A DNA stretch of 64,000 bases, taken from contig NZ_JAMQAW010000032.1 in NCBI RefSeq assembly GCF_023701525.1, forward strand, positions 20,245-84,244, read 5' to 3'. Positions 52,467-61,472 of the stretch are shown piece after piece (positions within the stretch are counted from its first letter, which is position 1; each line of letters opens with the position of its first letter). This DNA comes from Streptomyces albipurpureus (GTDB taxonomy: Bacteria; Actinomycetota; Actinomycetes; Streptomycetales; Streptomycetaceae). A program made the translations under genes and the position numbers. Under the pieces are notes generated by a model. It saw nothing but the letters and a program-made list of their open reading frames with translations, was not told where the DNA came from and ran no database searches.

Positions 52467-53627
52467 TCAGTGGCGGGCCGTCACCGTTCCCTCCACCGCG
52501 AACAGCTCTTCCTCGACATGGTCGAGCGCCAGTCGCAGCGCACCCGTCGCCACGGCTGCTTCACCGAGGAGCGAGAGAGTCACCCGCGGCGGGCGCAGAC
52601 AGTACCGCGCCAGCTCGTCGCGGAGCGGGTCGAGCACACCGTCCAACCCTGCCGCCCAACCCCCGATCACCACGACCTCAGGATCGAGGGCGAGCACCAA
52701 CGCCGCCACATCGTGCACCAGCCGTTGGAGAAAGCGCTCAACCGCCGCCTTGGCGCGGGGGTCCCCGTGCCGGGCGAGGGCGAAGACATTGGCCACCGCC
52801 TGCTCGTCCAGCGGATGGAGCGGCTCGTCCGTGTGCGAGAGCAGTGTCTCCGGGGACACTTCACGTCCCAACAGGTGCAGCGCGCCGATCTCGCCGGCCG
52901 CACCGCCGAAACCGCGGTGCAACCTGCCCCCGATCAGCGAACCCGCACCAGGACTGAGTCCGGCGAGGACGAAGACGATGTCGTCCGAGTCCTTTCCGGA
53001 GCCCTTCCAATGCTCCGCTACGGCTGCCGCGTTGGCGTCGTTCTCCACGAGCACGGGGCAGCGGAACGAGCGCTGGAGGCGCTGTCCCAGCGCCAGACCG
53101 GTCCAACCGGGAAGCGCGGTACCCAGTCGTACCGTTCCATCCGCCTCGACGATCCCCGGGGAGCCGACCCCGACAGCCCGCAGGCTGGTCCGAGCGATCC
53201 CCGTCCGTCGCAGTACATCCGCGATCACCAGCCGCACCCGCTCCAGCCGATCGTCCGCGGACGCCGTCTCCGACACCTCTCGGGACCCCGCGCCGATGAT
53301 GCGACCATCCAGCCCGGAGACCAGCGCGGCGATCCGGTGGGGGCCGATTTCAACGCCGAGGAGATGGCCCGCCTCCACGCGGAACCGGAACCGTCTGGCC
53401 GGTCGGCCCTGGCGGCGTGCCTCGCCCTCCTCGGGAACCGATTCTGCGACCAGTCCTGCTTCAATCAGCCCTTCGATCACACCCTCCACCGTCGGCCGTG
53501 ACAGGCCGGTGACTCGGGTGAGATCTGTCAGCGTCGGAGAGCCCGCGCCTCGCAGAGCATGGAGTACCACCGCGGAGTTGATCCGCCGCAGCAGCGACGG
53601 ATCACCGCCGGTCAGCCGCCCCACCAT
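52467..53627 (-). CDS. ROK-family transcriptional regulator
   Basis: 386 residues. An N-terminal winged helix (NSAVVLHALRGAGSPTLTDL, TRVTGLSRPTVEGVIEGLIE) precedes a ROK sugar-kinase fold: the DxG-like region LGVEIGPHRIAALVSGLDGR, VGVGSPGIVEADGTVR and VENDANAAAVAEHW. The usual zinc-binding cluster of ROK repressors (GHxxx then CxCGxxGC) is not visible where GGAAGEIGALHLLGREVS occurs, so this appears to be a zinc-less, regulator-only member. It is convergent with the DasR-like gene. ATG 53627 has GGAAGGA before it. Sugar binding is likely; which sugar is unknown. Confidence 0.92.
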   Translation of the reverse strand: MVGRLTGGDPSLLRRINSAVVLHALRGAGSPTLTDLTRVTGLSRPTVEGVIEGLIEAGLVAESVPEEGEARRQGRPARRFRFRVEAGHLLGVEIGPHRIAALVSGLDGRIIGAGSREVSETASADDRLERVRLVIADVLRRTGIARTSLRAVGVGSPGIVEADGTVRLGTALPGWTGLALGQRLQRSFRCPVLVENDANAAAVAEHWKGSGKDSDDIVFVLAGLSPGAGSLIGGRLHRGFGGAAGEIGALHLLGREVSPETLLSHTDEPLHPLDEQAVANVFALARHGDPRAKAAVERFLQRLVHDVAALVLALDPEVVVIGGWAAGLDGVLDPLRDELARYCLRPPRVTLSLLGEAAVATGALRLALDHVEEELFAVEGTVTARH

Positions 53628-54116
53628 GTTTCCTTCCAGCCCTCACTCGTGCAGTTCGGGCGCGTGTGTCTGCCGGATGGTACTCGCTGGCCGAACGACG
53701 TGCACGGTTGCTGCACGGGCTGCAACGCAACGCATCCGATCCTTAACCAACAGAGACCGTCCAAGCGGCGCCTCACCTGGCCAAAGCGCTTGTCCGGCCG
53801 GCGGTGGAGAAGTTCTCACCCGACCGGTTTTCGATCGACTTCATATCCAGAGAGTGTAGTTCTGTACCGATTCATCCTTGGTGGGTGGGCCCAACCACCG
53901 ACCTCCTCACCAACTGTTGGGGACGCATGCCCAGCGCGGCTGCCCCCTCGGGCGCCATCCACGCCCGACGTTCACCTGACCGAGCAGGACGCCGAGTTGA
54001 GGTCAACCCCTCCGCGCGCCCACCGGGTGACCGGGTAGGTAGGTCCCCGCTGGCCCCCGGTGGGCTGGGCATCCCCCGCGAGTGACCGTATGGCGGCCGG
54101 TCGGGCACCGACAGCG
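53628..54116. other. 489-bp gene-free region upstream of the ROK gene
   Basis: No supported gene. Around 53707-53726 the sequence GTTGCTGCACGGGCTGCAAC forms an inverted repeat (GTTGC / GCAAC), a possible ROK operator. Further on, GGTGGGTGGGCCCAACCACC at about 53879-53898 can form a hairpin. The stretch 53800-53880 is less GC-rich than the rest. Confidence 0.4.
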
Positions 54117-54665
54117 TCAGCCCAGGCCCGATGCCTGTGCCGCCTCCCGCAGTTTGGCGTACTCCTGCGCCATCGCCGCCGCACTCCAGTGCGCGTTCAG
54201 CCCGCTGGGGTTGGGCAGCACCCAGATCCTTGTCTCCCCGATGGTGCGCTCCTGCGGCCCGATCCGCGCCTTCTTGTGCGAGAACGCCGTGCGGTACGCC
54301 GTGACTCCGACCACGGCCAGCCAGCGGGGTTCCCACCGCTGTACCTTCGCCGTGAGGAGGCGCCCACCCTCGCGGAACTCCTCGTCGTCCAACTCGTCGG
54401 CGCGTGCGCTCGCCCGCGCCACCACATTGGTGATCCCCAGTCCATAGCCGAGCAGCTCCCGCTGCTGGTCCGGCTTCAACTGCCGCGGGGTGAATCCCGA
54501 GCGGTGCAGCACCGGCCAGAAGCGATTGCCCGGCCGGGCGAAGTGGTGACCGGTCGCCGCGGACATCAGCCCCGGGTTGATCCCGCAGAAGAGCACGGAG
54601 AGGCCGTCCGCGACCACATCGTCAATGACGCGGTCGCGGGCGGCCTCCAGTTCGGCGGGGGTCAG
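54117..54665 (-). CDS. mug: Mismatch-specific DNA glycosylase (Mug type), probable CTG start
   Basis: 182 residues if translation starts at CTG 54665. Motifs: CGINPGLMSAATGHHFARPG, NRFWPVLHRSGFTPRQL, and the C-terminal loop LPNPSGLNAHWS, all diagnostic of the uracil/thymine mismatch glycosylases that remove U or T opposite G. The best fit to the family N-terminus (TPAELEAARDRVIDDVVADG) lies upstream of the first ATG or GTG (GTG 54617), and its first codon is CTG. This CTG overlaps the purB stop as CTGA, just as ATGA does in coupled pairs. If only GTG 54617 is used the protein loses 16 residues. It lies directly downstream of purB. Confidence 0.85.
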   Translation of the reverse strand: MTPAELEAARDRVIDDVVADGLSVLFCGINPGLMSAATGHHFARPGNRFWPVLHRSGFTPRQLKPDQQRELLGYGLGITNVVARASARADELDDEEFREGGRLLTAKVQRWEPRWLAVVGVTAYRTAFSHKKARIGPQERTIGETRIWVLPNPSGLNAHWSAAAMAQEYAKLREAAQASGLG

Positions 54666-56104
54666 AGGATCGACCCCGGGGTGTAGCCAGCCGCCTCGGG
54701 GTGGCGCTTGACGATCTCCTCGATACGGGAGACCACCGCGGCGACCTGGTCGGCCGCGGCACCCGTGAACGAGAGCTTGTCGGCCATCAGGGCGTCCAGC
54801 TCGCTTCGATCCAGCGGAATGCGCTCATCCGCCGCGAGCTTGTCCAGCAGCTCATTGCGCTCGGCGCCCCGCTCACGCATCGCCAGAGCGGATGCCACCG
54901 CGTTCTCCTTGATCGCCTCATGGGCAACCTCGCGACCCACTCCGGCCCGCACCGCACCCATCAGTACCTTGGTCGTCGCCAGGAACGGCAGATAGCGGTC
55001 CAACTCACGGGCGATGACGGCCGGGAACGCCCCGAACTCATCCAGCACCGTCAGGAAGGTCTCCAGCAGACCGTCGAAGGCGAAGAACGCATCCGGCAGT
55101 GCCACTCGACGCACCACGGAACAGGACACATCGCCCTCGTTCCACTGGTCACCGGCCAGCTCACCCGTCATCGAGGCGTAGCCGCGCAGGATCACCATCA
55201 GACCGTTCACCCGCTCACAGGAGCGGGTGTTCATCTTGTGCGGCATCGCGGACGACCCGACCTGCCCCGGCTTGAAGCCCTCGGTGACCAGCTCGTGCCC
55301 GGCCATCAGACGGACCGTCTTGGCCAGCGAGGAAGGCGCGGCGGCCAGCTGAACCAGGGCCGTGACCACGTCGTAGTCGAGCGAGCGCGGATAGACCTGA
55401 CCGACCGAGGTGAGCGCGTGGGCGAATCCGAGATGCCCGGCGATGCGCTGCTCCAGGTCGGCCAGCTTCTCAGCGTCACCGCCCAGCAGGTCCAGCATGT
55501 CCTGTGCGGTGCCCACCGGACCCTTGATCCCGCGCAGCGGATAGCGGCCGAGGAGGTCCTCCAGGCGGCCGTACGCCACCAGCAGCTCATCGGCCGCCGT
55601 GGCGAAGCGCTTGCCGAGCGTGGTGGCCTGCGCCGCGACGTTGTGCGAACGACCGGCCAGCACCAGCTCCGCGTACTCGGCCGACAACTTGCCCAGGCGC
55701 GCCAGGACCGCCACCGTACGGTCGCGCGTCAGCTCCAGCGAGAGCCGGATCTGTAGCTGCTCCACGTTCTCGGTCAGATCGCGCGAGGTCATGCCCTTGT
55801 GGACCTGCTCATGCCCGGCGAGGGCGTTGAATTCCTCGATCCGAGCCTTCACATCATGGCGGGTGACCTTCTCCCGCTCGGCGATCGACGCCAGGTCGAC
55901 CTGGTCAAGCACGCGCTCGTAGTCGGCGAGAGCAGCGTCGGGAACCTCGATGCCGAGGTCCTTCTGGGCACGCAGTACCGCAAGCCAGAGCTGACGCTCC
56001 AGCTTCACCTTCTGCTCGGGGGACCACAGGGCGGCCAGCTCAACCGAGGCATAGCGGCCGGCTAGGACATTGGGGATACGAGGCTTCGCAGACGCAGCAG
56101 TCAC
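54662..56104 (-). CDS. purB: Adenylosuccinate lyase
   Basis: 480 residues, full length. Catalyses two steps of purine synthesis, cleaving SAICAR and adenylosuccinate with release of fumarate. The fumarase/aspartase signature is SSAMPHKMNTRSCERVN (near residue 285), and HNVAAQATTLGKRFATA together with KGMTSRDLTENVE match the AMP-lyase family, with His and Ser catalytic residues in place. GTG 56104 starts VTAASAKPRIPNVLAGRYAS, as in other actinomycete PurB proteins. The stop codon overlaps the probable CTG start of mug, so the two are one transcription unit. Confidence 0.96.
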   Translation of the reverse strand: MTAASAKPRIPNVLAGRYASVELAALWSPEQKVKLERQLWLAVLRAQKDLGIEVPDAALADYERVLDQVDLASIAEREKVTRHDVKARIEEFNALAGHEQVHKGMTSRDLTENVEQLQIRLSLELTRDRTVAVLARLGKLSAEYAELVLAGRSHNVAAQATTLGKRFATAADELLVAYGRLEDLLGRYPLRGIKGPVGTAQDMLDLLGGDAEKLADLEQRIAGHLGFAHALTSVGQVYPRSLDYDVVTALVQLAAAPSSLAKTVRLMAGHELVTEGFKPGQVGSSAMPHKMNTRSCERVNGLMVILRGYASMTGELAGDQWNEGDVSCSVVRRVALPDAFFAFDGLLETFLTVLDEFGAFPAVIARELDRYLPFLATTKVLMGAVRAGVGREVAHEAIKENAVASALAMRERGAERNELLDKLAADERIPLDRSELDALMADKLSFTGAAADQVAAVVSRIEEIVKRHPEAAGYTPGSIL

Positions 56105-56253
56105 ATGGCGAGAGTTTACCCACCGTACGGGGGAGTCCTCGCAGCCCGTACGGAGTGGAAAAGTCCAGGTCAGGACTTCCGGGTGAACCGACTCCAGGAA
56201 TCGCGCGCGGCACGGGGTTCCAGCGTCCCGCGAAACCTGCGGCTCTGGACAAC

Positions 56254-56295
56254 AAAAAGGGCCGTCGCCGAAGGCCTCCGGGCCTTTGGCGACGG
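56254..56295 (-). terminator. Strong leftward rho-independent terminator
   Basis: On the minus strand a stem made of CCGTCGCC/GGCGACGG (8 bp), one mismatch, and AAGGCC/GGCCTT (6 bp) with a four-base loop is followed by CCTTTTTGTT. The stop codon of the small minus-strand frame at 56301 lies five bases before the stem. purB begins about 150 bp further on and so has its own promoter. Confidence 0.8.
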
Positions 56296-56300
56296 CGGCG

Positions 56301-56579
56301 TCACGGACCAGCCACCGGCGTAGCGAATCCGCGGCCGCGGGCATCCGTCGCGGGCGACTGAAGAACAGTCTCCCGCGCCATCCCAGCTCCCTCGGTGACC
56401 TGCGCCGGATGAACGGCTGTGATGACGGACAACACCAACCCGAGACTGGCCACCAGCACCGAAGCGACCAGTGCGGGGCGGTCCTGCCTTGCCTCTTTCG
56501 ATTCGCCATCCGCGGAGAACGCAGGAAGGGAGCAGCGGCAAGCGATACCGACCCCCACGTGACCAGCGCAGCCCGCCAA
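56301..56579 (-). CDS. Possible small membrane protein ahead of a terminator
   Basis: A frame of up to 92 residues whose stop lies just before the terminator. It contains one hydrophobic stretch, ALVASVLVASLGLVLSVITAV, after a charged part (ESKEARQDRP), and an Ala/Gly-rich tail. The start is uncertain: TTG 56579 or a GTG within the first ten codons; no ribosome site is clear. The placement against the terminator is the main reason to list it. It has no recognised relatives. Confidence 0.35.
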   Translation of the reverse strand: MAGCAGHVGVGIACRCSLPAFSADGESKEARQDRPALVASVLVASLGLVLSVITAVHPAQVTEGAGMARETVLQSPATDARGRGFATPVAGP

Positions 56580-57014
56580 GCGGGTGACAACCCTGGTGAA
56601 CGGCCGACTGGTGAAGAGGGCTCCCGTTCCGGTAGATGGGGATCAGGGTGTCGCACAGGAACAGACCCCGCAGGGCACCCGTTGTCGCACCGGCGGTTTC
56701 GTAGCTGGGCGTTGGTTTCCTGTCACGCCCCATAGGGTGAGAACCCCGCCGTGGATGAGCACAACGACAGCGACCCGCAGGACCGGCCGCACACCGAGGT
56801 GACTTGTCGAAGGGGCCTACCGCCGTCGACGCGGAAGGCAGCCCGCAACGGGAGCAGCAGCACCGCGGCGAGTGCGACACCCACCGGAAACGCGTCGGAC
56901 CCCAGGATGCCCAGCACACCTCCCGCAACGTCGAGGAACACCGCCAGCTTGGCCGCGACTCTTCCCCCCGGTGCCGGTCCGCTGGGGGACGGCGTCCGGT
57001 AAGCGCCGCAGGCC
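56580..57014. other. 435-bp region with a possible second small frame
   Basis: Nothing firm. A minus-strand frame at 56723-56941 (72 residues, hydrophobic core LGILGSDAFPVGVALAAVLLLP) could be another small membrane protein or a decayed fragment, but has no clear ribosome site. No RNA gene is evident. Confidence 0.3.
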
Positions 57015-57659
57015 TCAGCGAGGCGTCCGGGAACGAAAACTGCGGCCCAGCTCGGGGCCGAGTCCGTAGTAGTGGCGGAAGTTGTAGATCAGCGGGCTCC
57101 ACCTGGCCGGGTCGATGTGCTGAGAACGGGGCAGAACGATGCGCGGATCGGCATGGACCCTGAGCACCTGGGCTTCGATGATGAGGAACTCTGCCGAGAC
57201 GTCGGCTTGGACCCTGGCGGCACGGGCCTCAAGTTGGAGGGGGCATTCGGCAACCCGGGGCGGTCGAACCAGCTCGGAGGGCTCAGGCCGTAGGCCCGCG
57301 GCCGCGAACTTGTCCGGCTCGAAGCGGAAGCCATCGCGTTTGTCCGCGGGTACGGGGGTGCGCCCGGTGAGTGGCGCAAGCCGCTCTACCGCCGACCACT
57401 GAGCCGGCGCGGGCAGGCTGATCACGAGATCACGGCGGCTGCGCAGATTGTGCGCGGTCTGCCCCTCGATGCCCACGCCCAGGACGATCACTTGGCCCAG
57501 TGCCCAGGCCGACGACATCGGTGCGAGGTTGAAGGAGCCGTCCTCGTTCTCCGTGGACAGCAGCACCACCGGTGTTCCGAAGTACAGGATGCTCGGCGAG
57601 ATGGTCACATGATCGCCCGAGGTGTGGGCGGACACGCCGCCGGGTGTGATGGTGTTCAT
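57015..57659 (-). CDS. Flavin-reductase-like FMN-binding protein
   Basis: 214 residues of the flavin-reductase-like split-barrel family. Typical parts are STENEDGSFNLAPMSSAWAL (the start of the FMN-binding strand and loop), VIVLGVGIEGQTAHNLRSRRDLVISLP and, near the C-terminus, LRVHADPRIVLP. These enzymes bind FMN and reduce it, or act as flavoproteins on phenolics. The gene is divergent from the winged-helix regulator (64 bp gap), which probably controls it. ATG 57659 is the start; the frame continues upstream without a better one. Substrate unknown. Confidence 0.88.
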   Translation of the reverse strand: MNTITPGGVSAHTSGDHVTISPSILYFGTPVVLLSTENEDGSFNLAPMSSAWALGQVIVLGVGIEGQTAHNLRSRRDLVISLPAPAQWSAVERLAPLTGRTPVPADKRDGFRFEPDKFAAAGLRPEPSELVRPPRVAECPLQLEARAARVQADVSAEFLIIEAQVLRVHADPRIVLPRSQHIDPARWSPLIYNFRHYYGLGPELGRSFRSRTPR

Positions 57660-57723
57660 GGGAGCGACGGTAGGGCGAGGACTCTTCGGCACGCGCCGAA
57701 GGGACGCTGGTGGATGATGGACG

Positions 57724-58476
57724 ATGATGAACAGCACTCACGCGCATGGCCACGGCCCGGACCTGGCCGCCCTCGCCGGTCTGCTGGCCGACAGCACTCG
57801 CGCGAGCTTCTGCCTGGCGCTGCTGGACGGTCGGGCATGGACCGCGACCGAACTGGCGCGCCACGCCGGAGTGGCCGCCTCGACCGCGACCGGGCATCTG
57901 AACCTCCTTGTCACCGGCGGACTGCTGGCACAGGAGCGCCAGGGCCGTCATCGCTATGTGCGCCTGGCCGACTCCGATACGGCGGCACTGATCGAGAATC
58001 TCGCCTCCCGAGCCCCTCGACGCGCTGCGCCAACCGGCTCGCTGCCGGCTGTCAGCCGAAGCCGGGCCCTGGCCCGGGCCCGCACGTGCTACGACCACCT
58101 CGCGGGCGCCCTCGGGGTCGCGATCACCCGGGCCATGACCGATCGGGGACTGCTGGACTGGGAGCGGGGGCTGACGATCACCGGCGACGGCACCGCCTGG
58201 CTGGCCGAACTCGGCATCACACTCACCCCCACCAACCGGCGTCCGCCTGTCCGCTCGTGCCTGGACTGGACGGAACGCCGACCCCACCTGGCCGGAACCG
58301 TCGGCGCGGCCCTGTGCCTCCACGCCTTCGACGCCGGATGGATCACTCGGATCGGTACCACCCGCGCCGTCGCCATCACCGACACCGGCCAGCGCGCGCT
58401 CCGCGAGCACCTCGGCCTGACCGAGGACTCGAAGCATATGGACTCATTCCCCCAGCCGCAGTGCACGTCGAGCTGA
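57724..58476 (+). CDS. ArsR-like winged-helix regulator
   Basis: 250 residues. The N-terminal part (LAALAGLLADSTRASFCLALL, TATELARHAGVAASTATGHLN, LLVTGGLLAQERQGRHRYVRL) is an ArsR-type winged helix. It is followed by a long C-terminal region with YDHLAGALGVAITRAMTDRGLLD and HLAGTVGAALCLHAFDAGWI, seen in the actinomycete group of ArsR-like proteins with large C-termini; no metal-binding cysteine pair is visible. It is divergent from the flavin-reductase-like gene and is its probable repressor. ATG 57724 or ATG 57727 starts it. Confidence 0.88.
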   Translation: MMNSTHAHGHGPDLAALAGLLADSTRASFCLALLDGRAWTATELARHAGVAASTATGHLNLLVTGGLLAQERQGRHRYVRLADSDTAALIENLASRAPRRAAPTGSLPAVSRSRALARARTCYDHLAGALGVAITRAMTDRGLLDWERGLTITGDGTAWLAELGITLTPTNRRPPVRSCLDWTERRPHLAGTVGAALCLHAFDAGWITRIGTTRAVAITDTGQRALREHLGLTEDSKHMDSFPQPQCTSS

Positions 58477-58657
58477 CCCTCCCGATGCGGGGCCGCGCAG
58501 GGTGCGCCCCAAGCCTTCGGCCGCGTGTGTTTTCCGGGGGCGGGACGTGTCGCAACCGCACGGCTCGTTTCCACTGCACCCCGGGGAGTGCGGGACCCAT
58601 GGGTCCCGGAGGTGTCCCCATCGTCTCCGTGCCCGTTGCGAAGGGTGGCGGGGTGGG

Positions 58658-58870
58658 CTACGGGCGGCTGAAAGCGACCAGCCAGGTCGTGCCTATGAGG
58701 CAGAGCGCCCAGATGGGCCACGCGACCCACAGGGTGGTCGGGCTCACGTCATAGTGGTCGGGACGTGAGGTGACCGCGGTCAGGACCATGGTGTTGCCCA
58801 CCAGACTGAGCATCGCGCCGGCCGAATTCCAACGACGTCTCCTGTTCTTCCTCTTGCTCTTCTTTTTCAT
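58658..58870 (-). CDS. Small two-helix membrane protein
   Basis: 70 residues beginning with a very basic MKKKSKRKNRRRRWN, then two hydrophobic helices (GAMLSLVGNTMVLTAV at about 18-33 and TLWVAWPIWALCLIGTTWLVAF at about 46-67). The polylysine/arginine start fixes an N-in topology. Basic two-helix peptides like this are common in streptomycetes and have no defined function. ATG 58870 has a moderate GGGAATG site upstream. The region from 58477 to 58657 holds nothing else. Confidence 0.65.
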   Translation of the reverse strand: MKKKSKRKNRRRRWNSAGAMLSLVGNTMVLTAVTSRPDHYDVSPTTLWVAWPIWALCLIGTTWLVAFSRP

Positions 58871-59369
58871 GCGCGGATCATTCCCAGGCGGGCAGGACGG
58901 TAGGGCGGACTTGAGGGAGTTCAGAGGTAATCAACTGAGAAAAAGGGAAATATGCCCCACCGTCAGGCCCTGAGATCAGAAAGGGATGTGGTGGAATCCG
59001 CTGCGGGGAAGTAGCCGCGGCCTGCGTGCACACAGAGGGAGGGAACCCATGGGCCAGGGGGAGAATGCTCTACCCGTTGAGCCATCGACCCTACCCGCCG
59101 ACCGGGAGTCGGGAGGCTCCTGCGCTGCCCGTAACCGCCACCCCGCACACCTTGATGTCGGGCGCACCGCGACCAGAAACCCAACACACCACGCGGTCCG
59201 TTGGAGATGAGCGGGTGATCAGCCGCCGAGGGGTGTGGCGGGTAGCCGCGCCGGTGCCGAGCACGGTCCTAGCCCTGAGGGCGGCCGACTCCACCGCAGA
59301 CACCCGGCATGGGTCTGCTGGCGGTGTTGGTAGGCCAGCGCCCCCGTTGCGTTGTTGGCAAGGCCCCCG
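58871..59369. other. 499-bp intergenic region with a tRNA-like fragment
   Basis: No protein gene is supported. On the minus strand near 59066-59085 the words GCTC-AACGGGTA-GAGC imitate a tRNA D-arm, but no matching acceptor, anticodon or T-arm follows, so I do not call a tRNA. Confidence 0.35.
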
Positions 59370-60149
59370 TCAGGGCTGTGGCGGTTCGTAGGGCAGTAGT
59401 TCGGGCCGCTTCGCGGGGAGGCCGTCACCGGATGAGCGTCCCAGCAGCCGACGGCCGATCCAGGGTCCCAGATGACGCCGGGCGAACTGTAGGTCGGCTG
59501 TCCGCCGCGCTGCCCATCGCTGGGGTACCGCGGTCGACAGCGGCGTACGCCAGTCGTCTTCGGCGGTCAGGCCCAGTGTCTGCCAGACCGCCTCGGCCAC
59601 CCGGCGATGACCCTCCGCCGTCAGATGCAGCCGGTCCTCGTCCCACAGCCGTGGGTCACCCAGGGCCCCGGAGCCGTGGAGATCCACCACCCGCGCGCCA
59701 TGGCGGGCGGCGAGTGTGTCGATGTGGGCGAACAGTTCCTCCATCCGCGGACGGAACCGGGCGAGCATCGGGCCCTGGCGCCCCGGGCTGTGCATCAGCA
59801 CCAGTTGCCCGCACGACGGCGCCAGCTTCTCCACGGCCTCCTCCAGCAGTCCGCGGACCCTCCCCATGTCACACTGCGGCCGCAGGGTGTCATTGAGGCC
59901 GCCGACCAGGGTCACCACATCCGCGTGCATCGCCGCCGCCGTACCGACCTGCTCGTCGACGATTTGGCCGATGAGTTTGCCGCGTACGGCCAGATTCGCG
60001 TACCGGAACCCCTCCGTACGAGCGGCCAGCCGTGCCGCGAGGAGGTCCGCCCAGCCGCGGTAGGTACCGTCCGGCAGCAGATCCGACATGCCCTCGGTGA
60101 ATGAATCACCAACGGCGACAAAGCTTGTGTAGTGGGCACTCATGTCCAT
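59370..60149 (-). CDS. SGNH/GDSL hydrolase
   Basis: 259 residues with the SGNH pattern: block I VAVGDSFTEGM (Ser near residue 16), Gly and Asn in RGKLIG and GGLNDTLRP (block III), and block V WDEDRLHLTAEGHRRVA with the Asp-x-x-His dyad. No signal peptide, so probably cytoplasmic. It may be an esterase, lipase or carbohydrate deacetylase. The C-terminal tail is Arg/Pro-rich. ATG 60149 or the ATG two codons later, 60143, starts the protein. Substrate unknown. Confidence 0.92.
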   Translation of the reverse strand: MDMSAHYTSFVAVGDSFTEGMSDLLPDGTYRGWADLLAARLAARTEGFRYANLAVRGKLIGQIVDEQVGTAAAMHADVVTLVGGLNDTLRPQCDMGRVRGLLEEAVEKLAPSCGQLVLMHSPGRQGPMLARFRPRMEELFAHIDTLAARHGARVVDLHGSGALGDPRLWDEDRLHLTAEGHRRVAEAVWQTLGLTAEDDWRTPLSTAVPQRWAARRTADLQFARRHLGPWIGRRLLGRSSGDGLPAKRPELLPYEPPQP

Positions 60150-60404
60150 GGCGCTGCGATACTACCGCGCGGTAGGTGCTCGGTTCTGTCCCGTGGTGGG
60201 GAACCCGCTGGGTGACTGCCGCTCAGCGCGCCGACGCGAGCGCTGGCGGAGCCGGAGACCGCCGTCCTCGAACGCCGGCAGACGGCGATCGCACGTGTCG
60301 CCCCGCACCGAGTTGACCCGCGCCGTGAGCGTGGGGAGCGCGGGCGCGGTGGTCGGGCTTTCGCCACCCACCCGTACGGGGAGTGCTCGCCCCGGGTGCA
60401 AAGG

Positions 60405-60441
60405 GGTTCGGCCCCGATCCGCGGGGGATCGGGGCCGAACC
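60405..60441. terminator. Perfect 16-bp stem-loop after the CNNM pair
   Basis: GGTTCGGCCCCGATCC (60405-60420) pairs perfectly with GGATCGGGGCCGAACC (60426-60441) around GCGGG. It ends the leftward CNNM gene pair, whose last stop is at 60459. The minus strand continues CCTTTGCA after the stem, a short T-run. Confidence 0.8.
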
Positions 60442-60458
60442 GTTGGGGGAACCGGCGA

Positions 60459-61472
60459 TCAGTCCTGGGCGCCCACCAGCTCGCGCAGCACGTCCTCCAT
60501 CGTCACCAGGCCCTCCGGCCTGCCTTCCTCGTCCAGGACGGCGGCCAGATGGGTACGGCTGCGCCGCATGGCGGTCAGCGCGTCGTCCAACGGCGTGGCG
60601 GCCCGAACCCGGGCGATCGGGCGCATCGCGGTGACCGGGAACGGCACATCGCGCGGGGTCGCGTCCAGGGCGTCCTTCACATGGAGGTAGCCCAGGATGT
60701 TGCGACCCGTGTCGATCACCGGGAAACGGGAGAAACCGGACTCGGCGGAGAGTAGCTCCAACTGCTCCGGAGTGGTTCCCACCCGTGCGTACACAATCTG
60801 GTCCACCGGCATGATCACATCGCGGACCGGGCGTCTGCCCAGTTCCAGGGCGTCACGCAGTCGCTCGGCCGAACGGTCGTCGAGCAGTCCCGCATCGCCC
60901 GCGTCCCGCACCATCCGGGCCAGTTCCGCATCCGAGTAGGTCGCGGCCACCTCGTCCTTGGCCTCGACGCGCAGAAGCCTCAGCAGGGTGTTGGCGAAGG
61001 CGTTGATCGTGAAGATCACCGGACGCAGTGCCCGGGCGACGGCGACCAGCGGCGGGCCGAGCAGCAGAGCGGTGCGGGTGGGCTCGGCCAGTGCGATGTT
61101 CTTGGGCACCATCTCGCCCAGCAGCATATGCAGATAGGTCGCCAGGGAAAGCGCGATCACAAACGAGATCGGGTGAACCGCGCCCTCGGGCACCCCGAGC
61201 GAGTTGAACACCGGCTCCAGGAGATGAGCGATCGCGGGCTCGGCGACGATACCGAGGATCAGGGTGCACAGGGTGATGCCGAGCTGGGCTGCGGCGAGCA
61301 GCGCCGACACATGCTCAAGCCCCCACAGCACACTGCGGGCCCGACGGTTGCCCGCTTCTGCCTCCGGCTCGATCTGGCTGCGGCGCACCGAGATCAGGGC
61401 GAACTCGGCGCCCACGAAGAACGCGTTGACGACCAGGGTCAGCAGGCCGATGAGTAGTTGGATCGCGATCAT
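60459..61472 (-). CDS. CNNM/CBS-domain membrane protein (second of pair)
   Basis: 337 residues. The N-terminal CNNM domain has four hydrophobic helices (IQLLIGLLTLVVNAFFVGAE; GITLCTLILGIVAEPAI; FVIALSLATYLHMLLGEMVPKN). A tandem CBS pair runs from about residue 220 (RPVRDVIMPVDQIVYARVGT) to the end (GRPEGLVTMEDVLRELVG). CNNM proteins are thought to move Mg2+ or Na+. The C-terminal CorC_HlyC domain present in its partner is missing here. Its start overlaps the upstream gene by ATGA, so the two are coupled. Confidence 0.92.
   Translation of the reverse strand: MIAIQLLIGLLTLVVNAFFVGAEFALISVRRSQIEPEAEAGNRRARSVLWGLEHVSALLAAAQLGITLCTLILGIVAEPAIAHLLEPVFNSLGVPEGAVHPISFVIALSLATYLHMLLGEMVPKNIALAEPTRTALLLGPPLVAVARALRPVIFTINAFANTLLRLLRVEAKDEVAATYSDAELARMVRDAGDAGLLDDRSAERLRDALELGRRPVRDVIMPVDQIVYARVGTTPEQLELLSAESGFSRFPVIDTGRNILGYLHVKDALDATPRDVPFPVTAMRPIARVRAATPLDDALTAMRRSRTHLAAVLDEEGRPEGLVTMEDVLRELVGAQD

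Noticed and set aside
59030..59110. A tRNA gene
   Set aside because: Only the D-arm is tRNA-like; no acceptor stem, anticodon stem or T-arm can be formed with the surrounding bases.
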